This document shows positions 53,959 through 63,483 of a stretch of 64,000 bases of DNA, in pieces. The notes below the pieces were generated by a model. That model was given only the letters and a program-made list of their open reading frames with translations. It ran no database searches and had not been told where the DNA came from. Positions within the stretch are counted from its first letter, which is position 1, and each line of letters begins with the position of its first letter. Origin of the DNA: Lentibacter algarum. GTDB taxonomy: Bacteria > Pseudomonadota > Alphaproteobacteria > Rhodobacterales > Rhodobacteraceae. The position numbers were made by a program, and so were the translations under genes. The DNA lies in assembly GCF_040580765.1 (NCBI RefSeq), contig NZ_CP158687.1, positions 2,046,001 through 2,110,000 of the forward strand, written 5' to 3'.

Positions 53959-54490
53959 AAACACGGTCAGCCGCCTCTGGTTCATGCGCACGATGTTTAT
54001 TCTGCTCAGCGTTGGCGTGATTTTCCTTCATCTGCTGCCGCTCAGCACCCTTCCTGGCACGCTCGCAGCTCCTGATATTATTCTCGCGCTCGCGTTTTGC
54101 TGGGCACTGCGTCGGCCCGAGTTTGTGCCCGCGCTGCTGATCGGGCTCGTGATGCTCTTTGCTGACCTGATGATGAGCCGCCCGCCTGGTCTTTTTGCCG
54201 CAATAGCGCTTGTCGCCGTCGAAATGCTCAAGGCCCGCGCTTCACAACTGCGAAACACGCCTTTTTCAGTCGAATGGATCACAGCCTCAATGGCCATTGC
54301 CGCGGTCATCGTTGGCTATCGACTTATTTTGATGCTCTTGCTGGTTGAATCCTTCGCGCTATCCACAGCACTGGTCCAAATCCTGTTCACAATTTTGATC
54401 TACCCTGTTGTCATCGGCGTTTCTTGGGTATTCTTCGGTCTGAGAAAGCCGACACTGGGCGAAGTCAACGCCCTTGGCCAGCGTCTCTGA
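53951..54490 (+). CDS. mreD: Rod shape-determining protein MreD
   Basis: A 179-residue membrane protein with five or six helices. Its ATG (53951) overlaps the mreC stop by eight bases, a common coupling. Sequence conservation of MreD is weak, so gene order is the main support. A long reading frame continues upstream inside mreC but is not the gene. Confidence 0.88.
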   Translation: MTENTVSRLWFMRTMFILLSVGVIFLHLLPLSTLPGTLAAPDIILALAFCWALRRPEFVPALLIGLVMLFADLMMSRPPGLFAAIALVAVEMLKARASQLRNTPFSVEWITASMAIAAVIVGYRLILMLLLVESFALSTALVQILFTILIYPVVIGVSWVFFGLRKPTLGEVNALGQRL

Positions 54491-54511
54491 CAGGCGGTTC
54501 TAAGGTGAAAC

Positions 54512-56431
54512 ATGCGTAAAAGTACCAATGAAAAGCAGACAAGTCAGGCCATCGTCAGCCGCCGCACCCTTCTGGTGGGCGGTATTCAGGCGGGGCTTGT
54601 CGGCGTCTTGGGCGCACGCATGCACTATCTTCAGGTGCAAGAATCCGACCAGTTCCGCTTTCTGGCGGAAGAAAACCGTATCAAAATAAGCTTGATTCCG
54701 CCGGCTCGTGGTCAGGTCTTTGACCGTACAGGGCGTCCACTGGCGCAAAACGTTCAGAGCTACCGTGTCACCATCACCCGCGAAGACGCAGGCGATATCG
54801 ATGAAACCATCGCCCGCCTCGGACAGCTGATTCAGCTTGATCCAGAGCTTGTGGCCGAGGCTCGGGTCGAACTTAAGAAGCGCCGCGGCGATACACAGGT
54901 TACCATTGCAGAAAAAGTCACATGGGAAGAGCTCGCCCGCGTCGCCGCCAATGCTCCCGCCCTCCCTGGAATCGAGCCACAGGTCGCACTCTCGCGCCAC
55001 TATCCGCTCGGTGCGGATTTCACCCATGTGATTGGCTATGTCGGCCCTGTCTCCGACTATGACCTCTCCCGCATCGAAAATCCTGATCCGCTGCTCAATC
55101 TGCCCCGCTTCCAGATCGGAAAAACTGGGTTGGAAGCACGCGAAGAAGAAGAGCTGCGCGGCAAGGCTGGCACAATGCGCCTTGAGGTAAACGCTTCAGG
55201 CCGTGAGGTACGCGAGCTGGGCCGCCAAGAAGGCAAGCCCGGTGCAGACATCCAGCTCACCATCGACCACATGCTGCAAAACTATGTCCAAGCGCGCCTT
55301 GGTTCCGAAAGCGCCGCCGCCGTTGTGATTGATTGCGAAAGCGGCGATCTTCTGGCGATCGGCTCCTCACCCGCTTTTGATCCAAATCTCTTTGTAAATG
55401 GCATTTCCGTCAATGATTACAACGGGCTGATCGAGGATGATCACCGCCCACTTGTGTCCAAATCCGTTCAAGGGACATATCCGCCAGGCTCGACTTTCAA
55501 GATGGTCACGGCCCTCGCCGCTCTCGAAGCTGGCATTGTGAGTTCAGAAGACACCTACCGCTGCAAAGGCCACCTAGAGGTTTACTCCCAGAAATTCGGC
55601 TGTTGGAAACGCTCAGGCCACGGCAATGTCGATCTCGTGCGCTCCCTGCGCGAAAGCTGTGATGTCTATTTTTACGAACTCGCATTGGAAACAGGTATCG
55701 AGCGGATCTCCGAAATGGCCCGCCGCCTCGGTATCGGCGAGCGCCACGATATCCCTATGTCCGCCGTCGCTGAGGGCCTCGCGCCAACCAAAGAGTGGAA
55801 AAACCGTGTCAAAGGCGAGGACTGGGTGATCGGTGACAGCGTCAACGCCTCCATCGGTCAGGGTTTTGTCCTCGCGAGCCCGCTCCAGCTTGCTGTGATG
55901 ACAGCCCGCCTCGCCACAGGGCGCGCTGTCACGCCACGCTTGATCAAAACCATTGATGGCGTCGAGCAACCCAGCGGTGCTGGCGCTCCCATGGGCCTCA
56001 ATGAAAACCACCTGCGCCAGATCCGTAAAGGCATGTATGAGGTCGTGAACCACGGCAGCGGCACAGCCCGCGGTAGCCGTATCACCTCACCAGACCACCA
56101 GATGGCAGGCAAAACAGGAACCTCCCAAGTGATCTCGCGACGCGTCAAATGTGACGAAGTCCCATGGCGGCAACGCGATCACGCGCTTTTCGTAAACTAC
56201 GCGCCTTATGACAACCCGCGCATCGCTGTTTCGATCGTGGTTGAGCATGGCTGTGGGGGGTCTTCAACCGCCGCCCCCATCGCGCGAGACATCACTTTAC
56301 AAGCCCTCTACGGTGAAGACCCGCCACTCTCTGCCTATCCAGCACGCGACCGTGGCCGCATTTCGGCCCAGCAAAAACGCTTGCGCGAAATGCGCCCGCC
56401 CGTCCAAGGCGAGGAGCCAGAGCGCGCATGA
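54512..56431 (+). CDS. mrdA: Penicillin-binding protein 2, elongasome transpeptidase
   Basis: A 639-residue class B penicillin-binding protein. A single N-terminal membrane segment (TLLVGGIQAGLVGVLGARM) precedes a pedestal domain. The transpeptidase motifs are GTYPPGSTFKMVTAL (Ser-x-x-Lys), ESCDVYFYEL (Ser-x-Asp) and AGKTGTSQV (KTG). It forms peptide cross-links with RodA. Overlaps rodA start by 4 bases. Confidence 0.94.
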   Translation: MRKSTNEKQTSQAIVSRRTLLVGGIQAGLVGVLGARMHYLQVQESDQFRFLAEENRIKISLIPPARGQVFDRTGRPLAQNVQSYRVTITREDAGDIDETIARLGQLIQLDPELVAEARVELKKRRGDTQVTIAEKVTWEELARVAANAPALPGIEPQVALSRHYPLGADFTHVIGYVGPVSDYDLSRIENPDPLLNLPRFQIGKTGLEAREEEELRGKAGTMRLEVNASGREVRELGRQEGKPGADIQLTIDHMLQNYVQARLGSESAAAVVIDCESGDLLAIGSSPAFDPNLFVNGISVNDYNGLIEDDHRPLVSKSVQGTYPPGSTFKMVTALAALEAGIVSSEDTYRCKGHLEVYSQKFGCWKRSGHGNVDLVRSLRESCDVYFYELALETGIERISEMARRLGIGERHDIPMSAVAEGLAPTKEWKNRVKGEDWVIGDSVNASIGQGFVLASPLQLAVMTARLATGRAVTPRLIKTIDGVEQPSGAGAPMGLNENHLRQIRKGMYEVVNHGSGTARGSRITSPDHQMAGKTGTSQVISRRVKCDEVPWRQRDHALFVNYAPYDNPRIAVSIVVEHGCGGSSTAAPIARDITLQALYGEDPPLSAYPARDRGRISAQQKRLREMRPPVQGEEPERA

Positions 56432-57567
56432 GTTATCTTGAGTATAACGTCAAATATGTCCCAACGGGGCCGCGCAAAGTCCTCTATCTGAACTGGCCAC
56501 TGGCTTTGCTGCTGGTCGCGGTCGCAAGCATCGGCTTCCTCATGCTCTACTCCGTCGCAGGCGGCAATATTGAGCGATGGGCCGAGCCCCAGATGAAGCG
56601 TTTTGGCGTAGGCTTCTTTGCCATGATCGTCGTCGCAATGGTCCCGATCTGGTTTTGGCGCAATGTTTCTGCCGTGGCCTATACGATCTCGCTGATCCTG
56701 CTTCTGGCCGTCGAACTGTTCGGTGAGGTCGGCATGGGCGCACAACGCTGGATCAACCTTGGGTTCATGCGCCTTCAGCCTTCAGAGCTCATGAAAATCA
56801 CGCTGGTGATGCTCCTCGCAGCCTATTACGACTGGCTCCCACTCAAGAAAATATCACATCCGCTCTGGGTGGCTATTCCCGTGGGCCTGATCATGCTGCC
56901 CACAGCGCTCGTGCTCAACCAGCCTGATCTCGGAACATCAATCTTGCTGGTTACAGGTGGTGGCGCGCTGATGTTTATGGCGGGCGTGCACTGGGCCTAT
57001 TTCGCCGCCGTGATCGCGGCAGGCATCTCGCTCATCACTGCAGTCTTCCAATCACGCGGGACCGCGTGGCAACTTCTCAAGGATTACCAATACCGTCGCA
57101 TCGACACCTTCCTTGATCCCGCCGCCGATCCCCTCGATGCTGGCTATCACATCACCCAATCCAAGATCGCCCTTGGCTCTGGCGGTTGGACAGGGCGCGG
57201 CTTCATGCAAGGCACGCAAAGCCGCCTCAACTTCCTCCCCGAAAAACACACCGACTTCATTTTCACAACGCTCTCCGAAGAGTTCGGCTTTGTCGGCGCG
57301 GCGGCCCTCCTCATGCTCTACGCGCTGATCATCATCTTCTGTATTGTCTCCGCAATGAACAATGCCAACCGCTACGGCGCCCTGCTCACACTCGGCGTCG
57401 CTATGACCTTCTTTTTGTTCTTCTCGGTCAATATGGCGATGGTTATGGGGCTCATCCCAGTTGTTGGCGTGCCACTTCCGCTTGTGTCTTACGGCGGCTC
57501 TGCGATGCTCGTGCTCATGGTTGCCTTCGGCCTCGTCCAAAGCGCACATGTCCACAAACCACGTTAA
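56428..57567 (+). CDS. rodA: RodA, SEDS glycosyltransferase of the elongasome
   Basis: A 379-residue membrane protein with ten helices. Family marks include QPDLGTSILLVTGG, LGSGGWTGRGFMQGTQSRLNF and EKHTDFIFTTLSEEFGFVG (the Asp in this loop is needed for activity), and VPLPLVSYGGSAML near the end. Overlaps mrdA (ATGA). Polymerises glycan strands together with PBP2. Confidence 0.95.
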   Translation: MSYLEYNVKYVPTGPRKVLYLNWPLALLLVAVASIGFLMLYSVAGGNIERWAEPQMKRFGVGFFAMIVVAMVPIWFWRNVSAVAYTISLILLLAVELFGEVGMGAQRWINLGFMRLQPSELMKITLVMLLAAYYDWLPLKKISHPLWVAIPVGLIMLPTALVLNQPDLGTSILLVTGGGALMFMAGVHWAYFAAVIAAGISLITAVFQSRGTAWQLLKDYQYRRIDTFLDPAADPLDAGYHITQSKIALGSGGWTGRGFMQGTQSRLNFLPEKHTDFIFTTLSEEFGFVGAAALLMLYALIIIFCIVSAMNNANRYGALLTLGVAMTFFLFFSVNMAMVMGLIPVVGVPLPLVSYGGSAMLVLMVAFGLVQSAHVHKPR

Positions 57568-57582
57568 ACAATAAGGCTTCCA

Positions 57583-58515
57583 ATGACACTCAACGCTCTC
57601 TTCGCCGCGCGCCCCGAGCGCTGGGACCAATATAAAGATGTGCTCCCCGAAGCGTTCAAAGCTGCAGGGCTGGATGTGCATCTTGCGCTCGATATTGACC
57701 CCGAAGAGGTCGACTACATCGTCTATGCGCCCAATTCCGATGTGAAGGATTTCACGCCTTTCACCCGCCTCAAAGCCGTACTAAATCTCTGGGCCGGTGT
57801 CGAAGCCATCACGAACAACGAAACGCTCAAAGTGCCCCTCACCCGCATGGTTGATTTTGGCCTTCAGCAAGGCATGGTCGAATGGGTTGTCGGCCACACC
57901 CTGCGGCATCATCTCGGGATGGACGCCCAGATTGTGAACCCTGCCCATGAGTGGGCCCCTGCCACTCCGCCGCTCAGCCGCGACCGTGGCGTGACAGTCC
58001 TCGGCATTGGCGAGCTCGGTCTCGCCTGCGCCGAAGCGCTTGTGCAGCTTGGCTTCAATGTTGCGGGCTGGTCGCGCAGTCCCAAGACGCACGACAAAGT
58101 CACCTGTTATTCAGGCGATGACGGTCTCAAATCGGCACTGGCGCATGGCGAGATTTGTATCCTGCTGCTGCCCTCAACACCCGCTACACAAAATATCCTC
58201 AATGCCGAAAGCTTGTCCTTCATGCCCCGTGGCAGCTTCATCATCAACCCGGGCCGTGGCCAATTGATTGACGATGATGCCCTCCTCGCAGCGCTGGGCA
58301 GCGGCCAGATCGCGCATGCAACTCTTGATGTTTTTCGTGTTGAGCCGCTGCCGCAGGCTCATCCCTATTGGGCGCATCCAAACGTGACCGTGACGCCCCA
58401 CATGGCCGCCGAAACCCGCGCCGAAACATGTGCCGAAGTGGTCGCTGAAAACATTCGCCGCAATGAGGCGGGCGAGCCGCTTCTGCATCTCGTCGATCGC
58501 GCAGCAGGGTACTAG
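57583..58515 (+). CDS. ghrA: 2-Hydroxyacid dehydrogenase, glyoxylate/hydroxypyruvate reductase A type
   Basis: A 310-residue D-isomer-specific reductase that reduces glyoxylate/hydroxypyruvate with NAD(P)H. The nucleotide motif is GIGELGLACAEAL (GxGxxG), the catalytic Arg is in INPGRGQLIDDDAL, Glu in RVEPLPQAHPYW and His in VTPHMAAETRAE. The N-terminus (ARPERWDQYKDVLPEAFK) matches GhrA over GhrB/SerA. It follows the rodA stop by 15 bases; it may be in the same transcript by chance. Confidence 0.84.
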   Translation: MTLNALFAARPERWDQYKDVLPEAFKAAGLDVHLALDIDPEEVDYIVYAPNSDVKDFTPFTRLKAVLNLWAGVEAITNNETLKVPLTRMVDFGLQQGMVEWVVGHTLRHHLGMDAQIVNPAHEWAPATPPLSRDRGVTVLGIGELGLACAEALVQLGFNVAGWSRSPKTHDKVTCYSGDDGLKSALAHGEICILLLPSTPATQNILNAESLSFMPRGSFIINPGRGQLIDDDALLAALGSGQIAHATLDVFRVEPLPQAHPYWAHPNVTVTPHMAAETRAETCAEVVAENIRRNEAGEPLLHLVDRAAGY

Positions 58516-58522
58516 CTCAGGA

Positions 58523-59113
58523 TCAAGCGCCAACAGCGCGGCGCACCATATTCCAGTAAATATCCTCAACCTCTTCAAGGCTGAGGCGCCCGCCTTGGCG
58601 ATACCATGTGTTCACACCCGTCAGCATGGCAATCACAGCCAAGGTGGTGATCTTGGCGTCCTCAAAGACAAAGACACCCGCCTCGGCCCCGCGCCGCAAA
58701 ATGCCTTCAAGCTCGTTTTCATACTGGCGCCGCAAGCCTTCGATCTCGGCAAAATTTTCAGGCGCAAGAGCGCGCAGCTCCATATAGGCGATAAAAACCT
58801 CGTCTGGCCGCTCTATGTGAAACCCGATGTGAAAGCGCACAAATTCTGCCAGCGCCTCCAGTGGTGCTTTTGCGGGTGAGTTCACGTCTGCACGCGCTTC
58901 AAGCAGATCGTCCATATGCTCCCGCATCAACTCTGCCAAAAGGCTCTGTTTGTCCGCCGTGTAGTTGTACAGCGCACCCGCCTGTAGCCCGACCTCGCTC
59001 GCAATCTGGCGCATCGACACGGCGGCATAACCGTGACGTGCAAACAGCACCCGCGCTGCCGCGCGAATGCGCGGACCAGTGATGTCAGAATGTGAGCCTT
59101 GAGTACGCGCCAT
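58523..59113 (-). CDS. TetR/AcrR-family transcriptional regulator
   Basis: A 196-residue repressor-type protein. The helix-turn-helix is ARVLFARHGYAAVSMRQIASEVGLQAGALYNYTADKQSLL (about 18-57), the classic TetR pattern. The C-terminal effector domain shows nothing specific. It is convergent with ghrA (7-base gap) and divergent from the lipoprotein gene at 59214. Target unknown. Confidence 0.87.
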   Translation of the reverse strand: MARTQGSHSDITGPRIRAAARVLFARHGYAAVSMRQIASEVGLQAGALYNYTADKQSLLAELMREHMDDLLEARADVNSPAKAPLEALAEFVRFHIGFHIERPDEVFIAYMELRALAPENFAEIEGLRRQYENELEGILRRGAEAGVFVFEDAKITTLAVIAMLTGVNTWYRQGGRLSLEEVEDIYWNMVRRAVGA

Positions 59114-59213
59114 AGGCCATGTTTAACTGAACAATCGTTCAAATCAAACCCTTTGCTTGCTCTTTTGCCCCCTCTGGGGCATCACCTAGATCAAAAGCCC
59201 CTCGGAGCCACCC

Positions 59214-59513
59214 ATGCGCGCGTCTCTTGCCTTTGTTCTTGTCCTGTCTCTCACGGCCTGCGCCGAGTTTCCCGAGCTTGATGCAGCGCTGACCAGTGAG
59301 ATGAAAGCGGCCGGTTACCCCGCCCTCGCGCCCACCTCCGAGCTCGAAGCACTCCAAACTCCGCCACAGGCGACAGCAACAACAGCCGCCTCCGTCAACG
59401 CCCGCGTCGCGGCCCTGCGCGCCCGCGCCGCCCGCCTCTCGGGCAGTATCGTCAGCGGATCAGACAGGGCACGCATGCGGGCGGGTGTAAGTCTGCCTGC
59501 GCAAGAGGGCTGA
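59214..59513 (+). CDS. Small lipoprotein, unknown function
   Basis: A 99-residue protein with a lipoprotein signal (RASLAFVLVLSLTAC, lipobox LTAC at Cys16). The mature part is Ala-rich and helical (ASVNARVAALRARAARLSG). GGAG precedes the ATG. No family recognised. Confidence 0.6.
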   Translation: MRASLAFVLVLSLTACAEFPELDAALTSEMKAAGYPALAPTSELEALQTPPQATATTAASVNARVAALRARAARLSGSIVSGSDRARMRAGVSLPAQEG

Positions 59514-59592
59514 TAACCCACATTGCAAGCCCGCGCGTAAGCGGCTAAATCGCTAAGCAACACACCAAACTCAGGCAAAAGGCAGCATTCCC

Positions 59593-60879
59593 ATGACAAA
59601 ACCCCTCCGTTTGGGCATCGCAGGCCTTGGAACCGTCGGCGCAGGCGTCGTCAAGATCGTGCGTCAGAAATCAGAGCTCCTCGCCGCCCGCGCAGGCCGC
59701 CCGATCGAGATCGTTGCAGTCTCCGCCCGCTCGCGTGACAAGGACCGTGGCGTAAACCTGTCAGACTACGCATGGGAAGATGATCCTGTCGCCCTCGCCA
59801 AGCGCGATGATGTTGATGTCTTCGTTGAGTTGATGGGCGGTTCAGAAGGCTCTGCCAAAGACGCAACTGAAGCCGCACTCGCTCTTGGCAAAGACGTGGT
59901 CACCGCCAACAAAGCCCTGCTCGCCCATCACGGCCAAGCCCTCGCGCTCGCCGCAGAAGACAAAGGCGCCGTGATCCGTTTTGAGGCCGCCGTCGCAGGC
60001 GGTATTCCGGTGATCAAGACGCTTCTGGAAGGCCTTGCAGGCAATGAGATGACCCGTGTCATGGGCGTCATGAACGGCACCTGCAACTATATCCTGACGC
60101 GGATGCAGGCCACAGGCCAAGGCTACAATGCGCTCTTTGAAGAAGCGAGCGCACTTGGCTATCTTGAGGCCGATCCCAATCTTGACGTCGGCGGCATCGA
60201 TGCGGGCCACAAGCTCGCGATCCTCTCCTCCATCGCCTTCGGCACGCAGGTCAACTTTGACGGCGTGCAGCTTCAGGGCATCGGCGAGATCACTCTGGAA
60301 GATATCAACCAAGCAGCAGACATGGGCTACCGCATCAAGCTCCTCGGGGTGGCGCGTATGACAGCTCGTGGCCTTGAGCAACGCATGACACCTTGCCTTG
60401 TTCCTGATACATCGCCCCTCGGCCAGCTCGAAGGCGGCACAAACATGGTCTTGCTTGAGGGCGATCAGGTCGAACAAGTCGTTCTGCGCGGCCCTGGAGC
60501 GGGCGAAGGCCCCACAGCCAGCGCCGTCATGGGCGATGTTATGGATATTGCACGCGGCATTCGCCCTGCAATTTTCGGCCGCCCCGCGCACGAGCTCGTC
60601 GCCGCAACAGTCGCAACCTCGTCAGCTCCCGCACCTTACTACCTGCGGTTCTCACTGCTCGACAAGCCTGGCGCGCTCGCCAAAGTTGCAACAGCTCTTG
60701 GCAATGCGGGCGTATCAATTGATCGGATGCGCCAATACGGCCACGCTGATACATCCGCCCCCGTGCTGATCGTCACGCATAAGTCAGCTCACGCTGATCT
60801 TCAGGCCGCGCTCGCCGCCATGGACGCGCTTGATGTGATCGTGGGCAAGCCTGTCGCCCTGCGCATCGAAGACGTCTGA
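59593..60879 (+). CDS. hom: Homoserine dehydrogenase
   Basis: Reduces aspartate semialdehyde to homoserine with NAD(P)H. The 428 residues show GIAGLGTVGAGVV (nucleotide), the catalytic region GTCNYILTRMQATGQGYN and EADPNLDVGGIDAGHKLA, and a C-terminal ACT domain (YYLRFSLLDKPGALAKVATAL, about 345-428) for feedback control, probably by threonine. In several relatives I recall glpX between hom and recJ; here they are adjacent. Confidence 0.95.
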   Translation: MTKPLRLGIAGLGTVGAGVVKIVRQKSELLAARAGRPIEIVAVSARSRDKDRGVNLSDYAWEDDPVALAKRDDVDVFVELMGGSEGSAKDATEAALALGKDVVTANKALLAHHGQALALAAEDKGAVIRFEAAVAGGIPVIKTLLEGLAGNEMTRVMGVMNGTCNYILTRMQATGQGYNALFEEASALGYLEADPNLDVGGIDAGHKLAILSSIAFGTQVNFDGVQLQGIGEITLEDINQAADMGYRIKLLGVARMTARGLEQRMTPCLVPDTSPLGQLEGGTNMVLLEGDQVEQVVLRGPGAGEGPTASAVMGDVMDIARGIRPAIFGRPAHELVAATVATSSAPAPYYLRFSLLDKPGALAKVATALGNAGVSIDRMRQYGHADTSAPVLIVTHKSAHADLQAALAAMDALDVIVGKPVALRIEDV

Positions 60880-60937
60880 TTGCGCCCACAACCGCTTTGG
60901 GTCACACTGGACACAAGCGGCAACAAGCAGGCAGAGC

Positions 60938-62680
60938 ATGGCATTTTTAGGCGTTGAGACTTCCCTGACAGGGCGCAAATGGCTCGGGCCAACAGTCGAG
61001 CTTGAGCGCGCCGCAGAGCTGATCGTACAAGACACCGACCTGCCCCGCGCACTGGCGCAAGTCCTTGCGCGTCGTGGTGTGGGCGCACAGGAGGCCGCAA
61101 GCTTCCTCGCGCCCCAACTGCGCGACCTCATGCCAGATCCGCGCTCCCTGAAAGACATGGAGCGCGCCTCCGCACGCATCGTGCGCGCTCTCGATGGCCG
61201 CGAACGTGTGGCCATTTTTGCCGATTATGATGTCGACGGCGGAACGTCTGCCGCGCTGCTCATCGACTGGTTTCGCGCATTGGGGCATGATGCAACCCTC
61301 TATGTCCCTGACCGGATTGACGAAGGCTACGGCCCCAACGCTCCCGCCATGGAAATGCTGGCAGCGGACCATTCGCTCATTATCTGTGTTGATTGTGGAA
61401 CGCTCAGCCATGAAGCGCTCGCTGCCGCAACAGGCACAGATATCATCGTGCTAGATCACCACCTCGGCGGCGAAACGCTTCCCCCCGCTCTCGCTGTGGT
61501 CAACCCGAACAGGCAAGACGAGACAGGCGATCTCGCCCATCTCTGCGCTGCCGCCGTGGTCTTTCTCACACTGGTCGATGCAGGCCGTATCCTGCGCGAG
61601 CGCGGTGACAAAGGCCCAGACCTGATCTCTATGCTTGATCTCGTCGCGCTGGCCACAGTGGCCGATGTCGCGCCCCTTATCGGCGTAAACCGCGCCTTTG
61701 TGGTACAGGGCCTGAAAATCATGGCCCGCCGTGCGCGCATTGGTCTTGTCGCGCTGTCAGATGTGGGCCGCCTTGATACTGCGCCCAAAGCCTATCACCT
61801 CGGATTCGTCCTCGGCCCGCGGATCAACGCAGGCGGGCGCATCGGCCAAGCCGACCTTGGCGCACGGCTGCTGTCCTGCCGAGACCCTCACGAAGCCAGC
61901 GCGCTGGCCGAAAAGCTCGACATGCTCAATTCTGAGCGCCGCGCGATTGAAGAAGAAGTCCGCGCCGCCGCCCTCGCTCAAGCCGAAGAGCGCGGCTTTG
62001 ACGCCCCTCTCGTCTGGGCCGCAGGTGAAGGCTGGCACGCGGGCGTTGTCGGTATCGTCGCCTCCCGCCTCAAAGAAGCCACAGGCCGTCCCGCTGTTGT
62101 GATCGGCTTTGATGGTGACGAGGGCAAAGGCTCTGGCCGCTCCGTCTCAGGCATCGACCTCGGCGCAAGCATCCAGCGCCTCGCCATGGACGGCATGATC
62201 GAGAAAGGAGGCGGACACAAAATGGCCGCTGGCCTCTCGCTCAGCCGTGAACAGCTTGAGCCTGCAATGGCCCGCCTTTCGGAGCTTCTGGACAAACAAG
62301 GCGCAGGCGCGCTCGGTCCATCAGACCTAAAACTTGACGGCGCATTGATGCCCGGAGCCGCCAACCAACATCTTGTCGAGCAGCTCGACGATGCTGGTCC
62401 CTACGGTGCGTCTGCCGCTGGTCCCCGCTTTGCCTTTCCCGATTGCGTAATTCACTTCGCCAAGCAGATCGGTACGGGGCATCTTAAAATTACGTTCTCT
62501 GACGGCACGGGCCCACGCCTTGAAGCCATCGCCTTTGGCGCCTTTGATACAGCCCTCGGGCCCACCCTTCAGAATCACGGCGGTGCACGGTTTCATCTCG
62601 CAGGACGGCTCGAGTTGAACACATGGCAGGGTCGCACCAGCGTGCAACTGCGCCTTGACGACGCCGCACCCGCGCACTGA
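60938..62680 (+). CDS. recJ: Single-stranded-DNA-specific exonuclease RecJ
   Basis: A 580-residue 5'-3' exonuclease for recombinational and mismatch repair. DHH-family motifs: FADYDVDGGTSAALL (motif I, Asp residues), DHHLGG (motif III), and the later GRSVSGIDLGASIQRLA and KGGGHKMAAGLS (DHHA1 domain), then the OB-like domain. All expected metal residues appear present. AGG lies before the ATG. Confidence 0.95.
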   Translation: MAFLGVETSLTGRKWLGPTVELERAAELIVQDTDLPRALAQVLARRGVGAQEAASFLAPQLRDLMPDPRSLKDMERASARIVRALDGRERVAIFADYDVDGGTSAALLIDWFRALGHDATLYVPDRIDEGYGPNAPAMEMLAADHSLIICVDCGTLSHEALAAATGTDIIVLDHHLGGETLPPALAVVNPNRQDETGDLAHLCAAAVVFLTLVDAGRILRERGDKGPDLISMLDLVALATVADVAPLIGVNRAFVVQGLKIMARRARIGLVALSDVGRLDTAPKAYHLGFVLGPRINAGGRIGQADLGARLLSCRDPHEASALAEKLDMLNSERRAIEEEVRAAALAQAEERGFDAPLVWAAGEGWHAGVVGIVASRLKEATGRPAVVIGFDGDEGKGSGRSVSGIDLGASIQRLAMDGMIEKGGGHKMAAGLSLSREQLEPAMARLSELLDKQGAGALGPSDLKLDGALMPGAANQHLVEQLDDAGPYGASAAGPRFAFPDCVIHFAKQIGTGHLKITFSDGTGPRLEAIAFGAFDTALGPTLQNHGGARFHLAGRLELNTWQGRTSVQLRLDDAAPAH

Positions 62681-62733
62681 AAGCCCTGTTTTAAGGGCTA
62701 CAAAAAAAATTGAAAAAGAGCGCAAATTTCTGC

Positions 62734-62762
62734 TTGCGCAGAGAAGCCACATTCCATATTAC
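62734..62762 (+). promoter_or_regulatory. Sigma-70-type promoter of tRNA-Glu
   Basis: TTGCGC (62734-62739), a 17-base spacer, and TATTAC (62757-62762), each with four of six consensus positions. The expected start near 62769 gives a short 5' leader before the tRNA at 62782. Confidence 0.5.
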
Positions 62763-62781
62763 CCGCCTCACGGCTGGTTAT

Positions 62782-62856
62782 GCCCCGTTCGTCTATCGGT
62801 TAGGACGTCAGGTTTTCAACCTGAAAAGAGGGGTTCGACTCCCCTACGGGGTACCA
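62782..62856 (+). tRNA. tRNA-Glu (anticodon TTC)
   Basis: Acceptor stem GCCCCGT pairs with ACGGGGT (G1-U72 wobble), D-arm CTATCGGTTAGG, anticodon stem TCAGG/CCTGA with loop TTTTCAA, T-arm GGGGTTCGACTCCCC, discriminator A and encoded CCA. Reads GAA/GAG codons. Confidence 0.96.
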
Positions 62857-63036
62857 CAGCTTTCTTACCAGAAAGCAGTACACGGCATACCAGCGGCCTT
62901 CAGTGATTAAATCAGATAAAGCGAAACAGTTTGCCACCGGCAGTCTGATACGCCATCACAATCACGTTCTGCCCTTGGCAAAGCCTGAAATGATGCCCAC
63001 ATTCATGCCTAATCGCGACAGATGGGAAGCACCGCC

Positions 63037-63483
63037 ATGACCTACCAAAAAACACCCGAGGCTCTCGCCGCCCTCACCGAGGAAGAGCGTTTTGTCACCC
63101 AAGAGAGCGGCACTGAGCGGCCCTTTACAGGCAAGTATAACAATCACTTCGAAGCAGGGCTGTATGTGGATATCGTTTCGGGCGAACCGCTGTTTACCTC
63201 ATCCCAGAAGTTCGAATCGGGCTGCGGCTGGCCGAGCTTCGCCAAGCCTGTCGAGCCAGCGAATATCGAAGAGCTGCGCGACATTACCCACGGCATGATC
63301 CGCACCGAAGTGCGCTCAACCCACGGCGACAGCCACCTCGGTCATGTGTTCCCAGATGGCCCCCGCGAGATGGGTGGTCTGCGCTATTGCATCAATTCCG
63401 CCAGCTTGCGCTTTGTTCCTAAAGACGAAATGGAAGCGGAAGGCTATGGCGCCTATTTAACCCAAGTGGAGGACGCATCATGA
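63037..63483 (+). CDS. msrB: Peptide-methionine (R)-S-oxide reductase, zinc-free type
   Basis: A 148-residue enzyme repairing methionine-R-sulfoxide. The catalytic Cys is C118 in [11 protein letters not shown] and the resolving Cys candidate is C63 in SGCGWPSF. The usual zinc CxxC pairs are absent: these two are the only cysteines. In-frame ATG at 63022 is less likely, since GGGAAG lies just before 63037. Overlaps msrA by 4 bases, so msrB-msrA is an operon. Confidence 0.94.
   Translation: MTYQKTPEALAALTEEERFVTQESGTERPFTGKYNNHFEAGLYVDIVSGEPLFTSSQKFESGCGWPSFAKPVEPANIEELRDITHGMIRTEVRSTHGDSHLGHVFPDGPREMGGLRYCINSASLRFVPKDEMEAEGYGAYLTQVEDAS

Noticed and set aside
62682..62699. AGCCCT/AGGGCT stem after recJ as a terminator
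   Set aside because: It is followed by an A-run on the plus strand, not T, so it does not look like a terminator for recJ.
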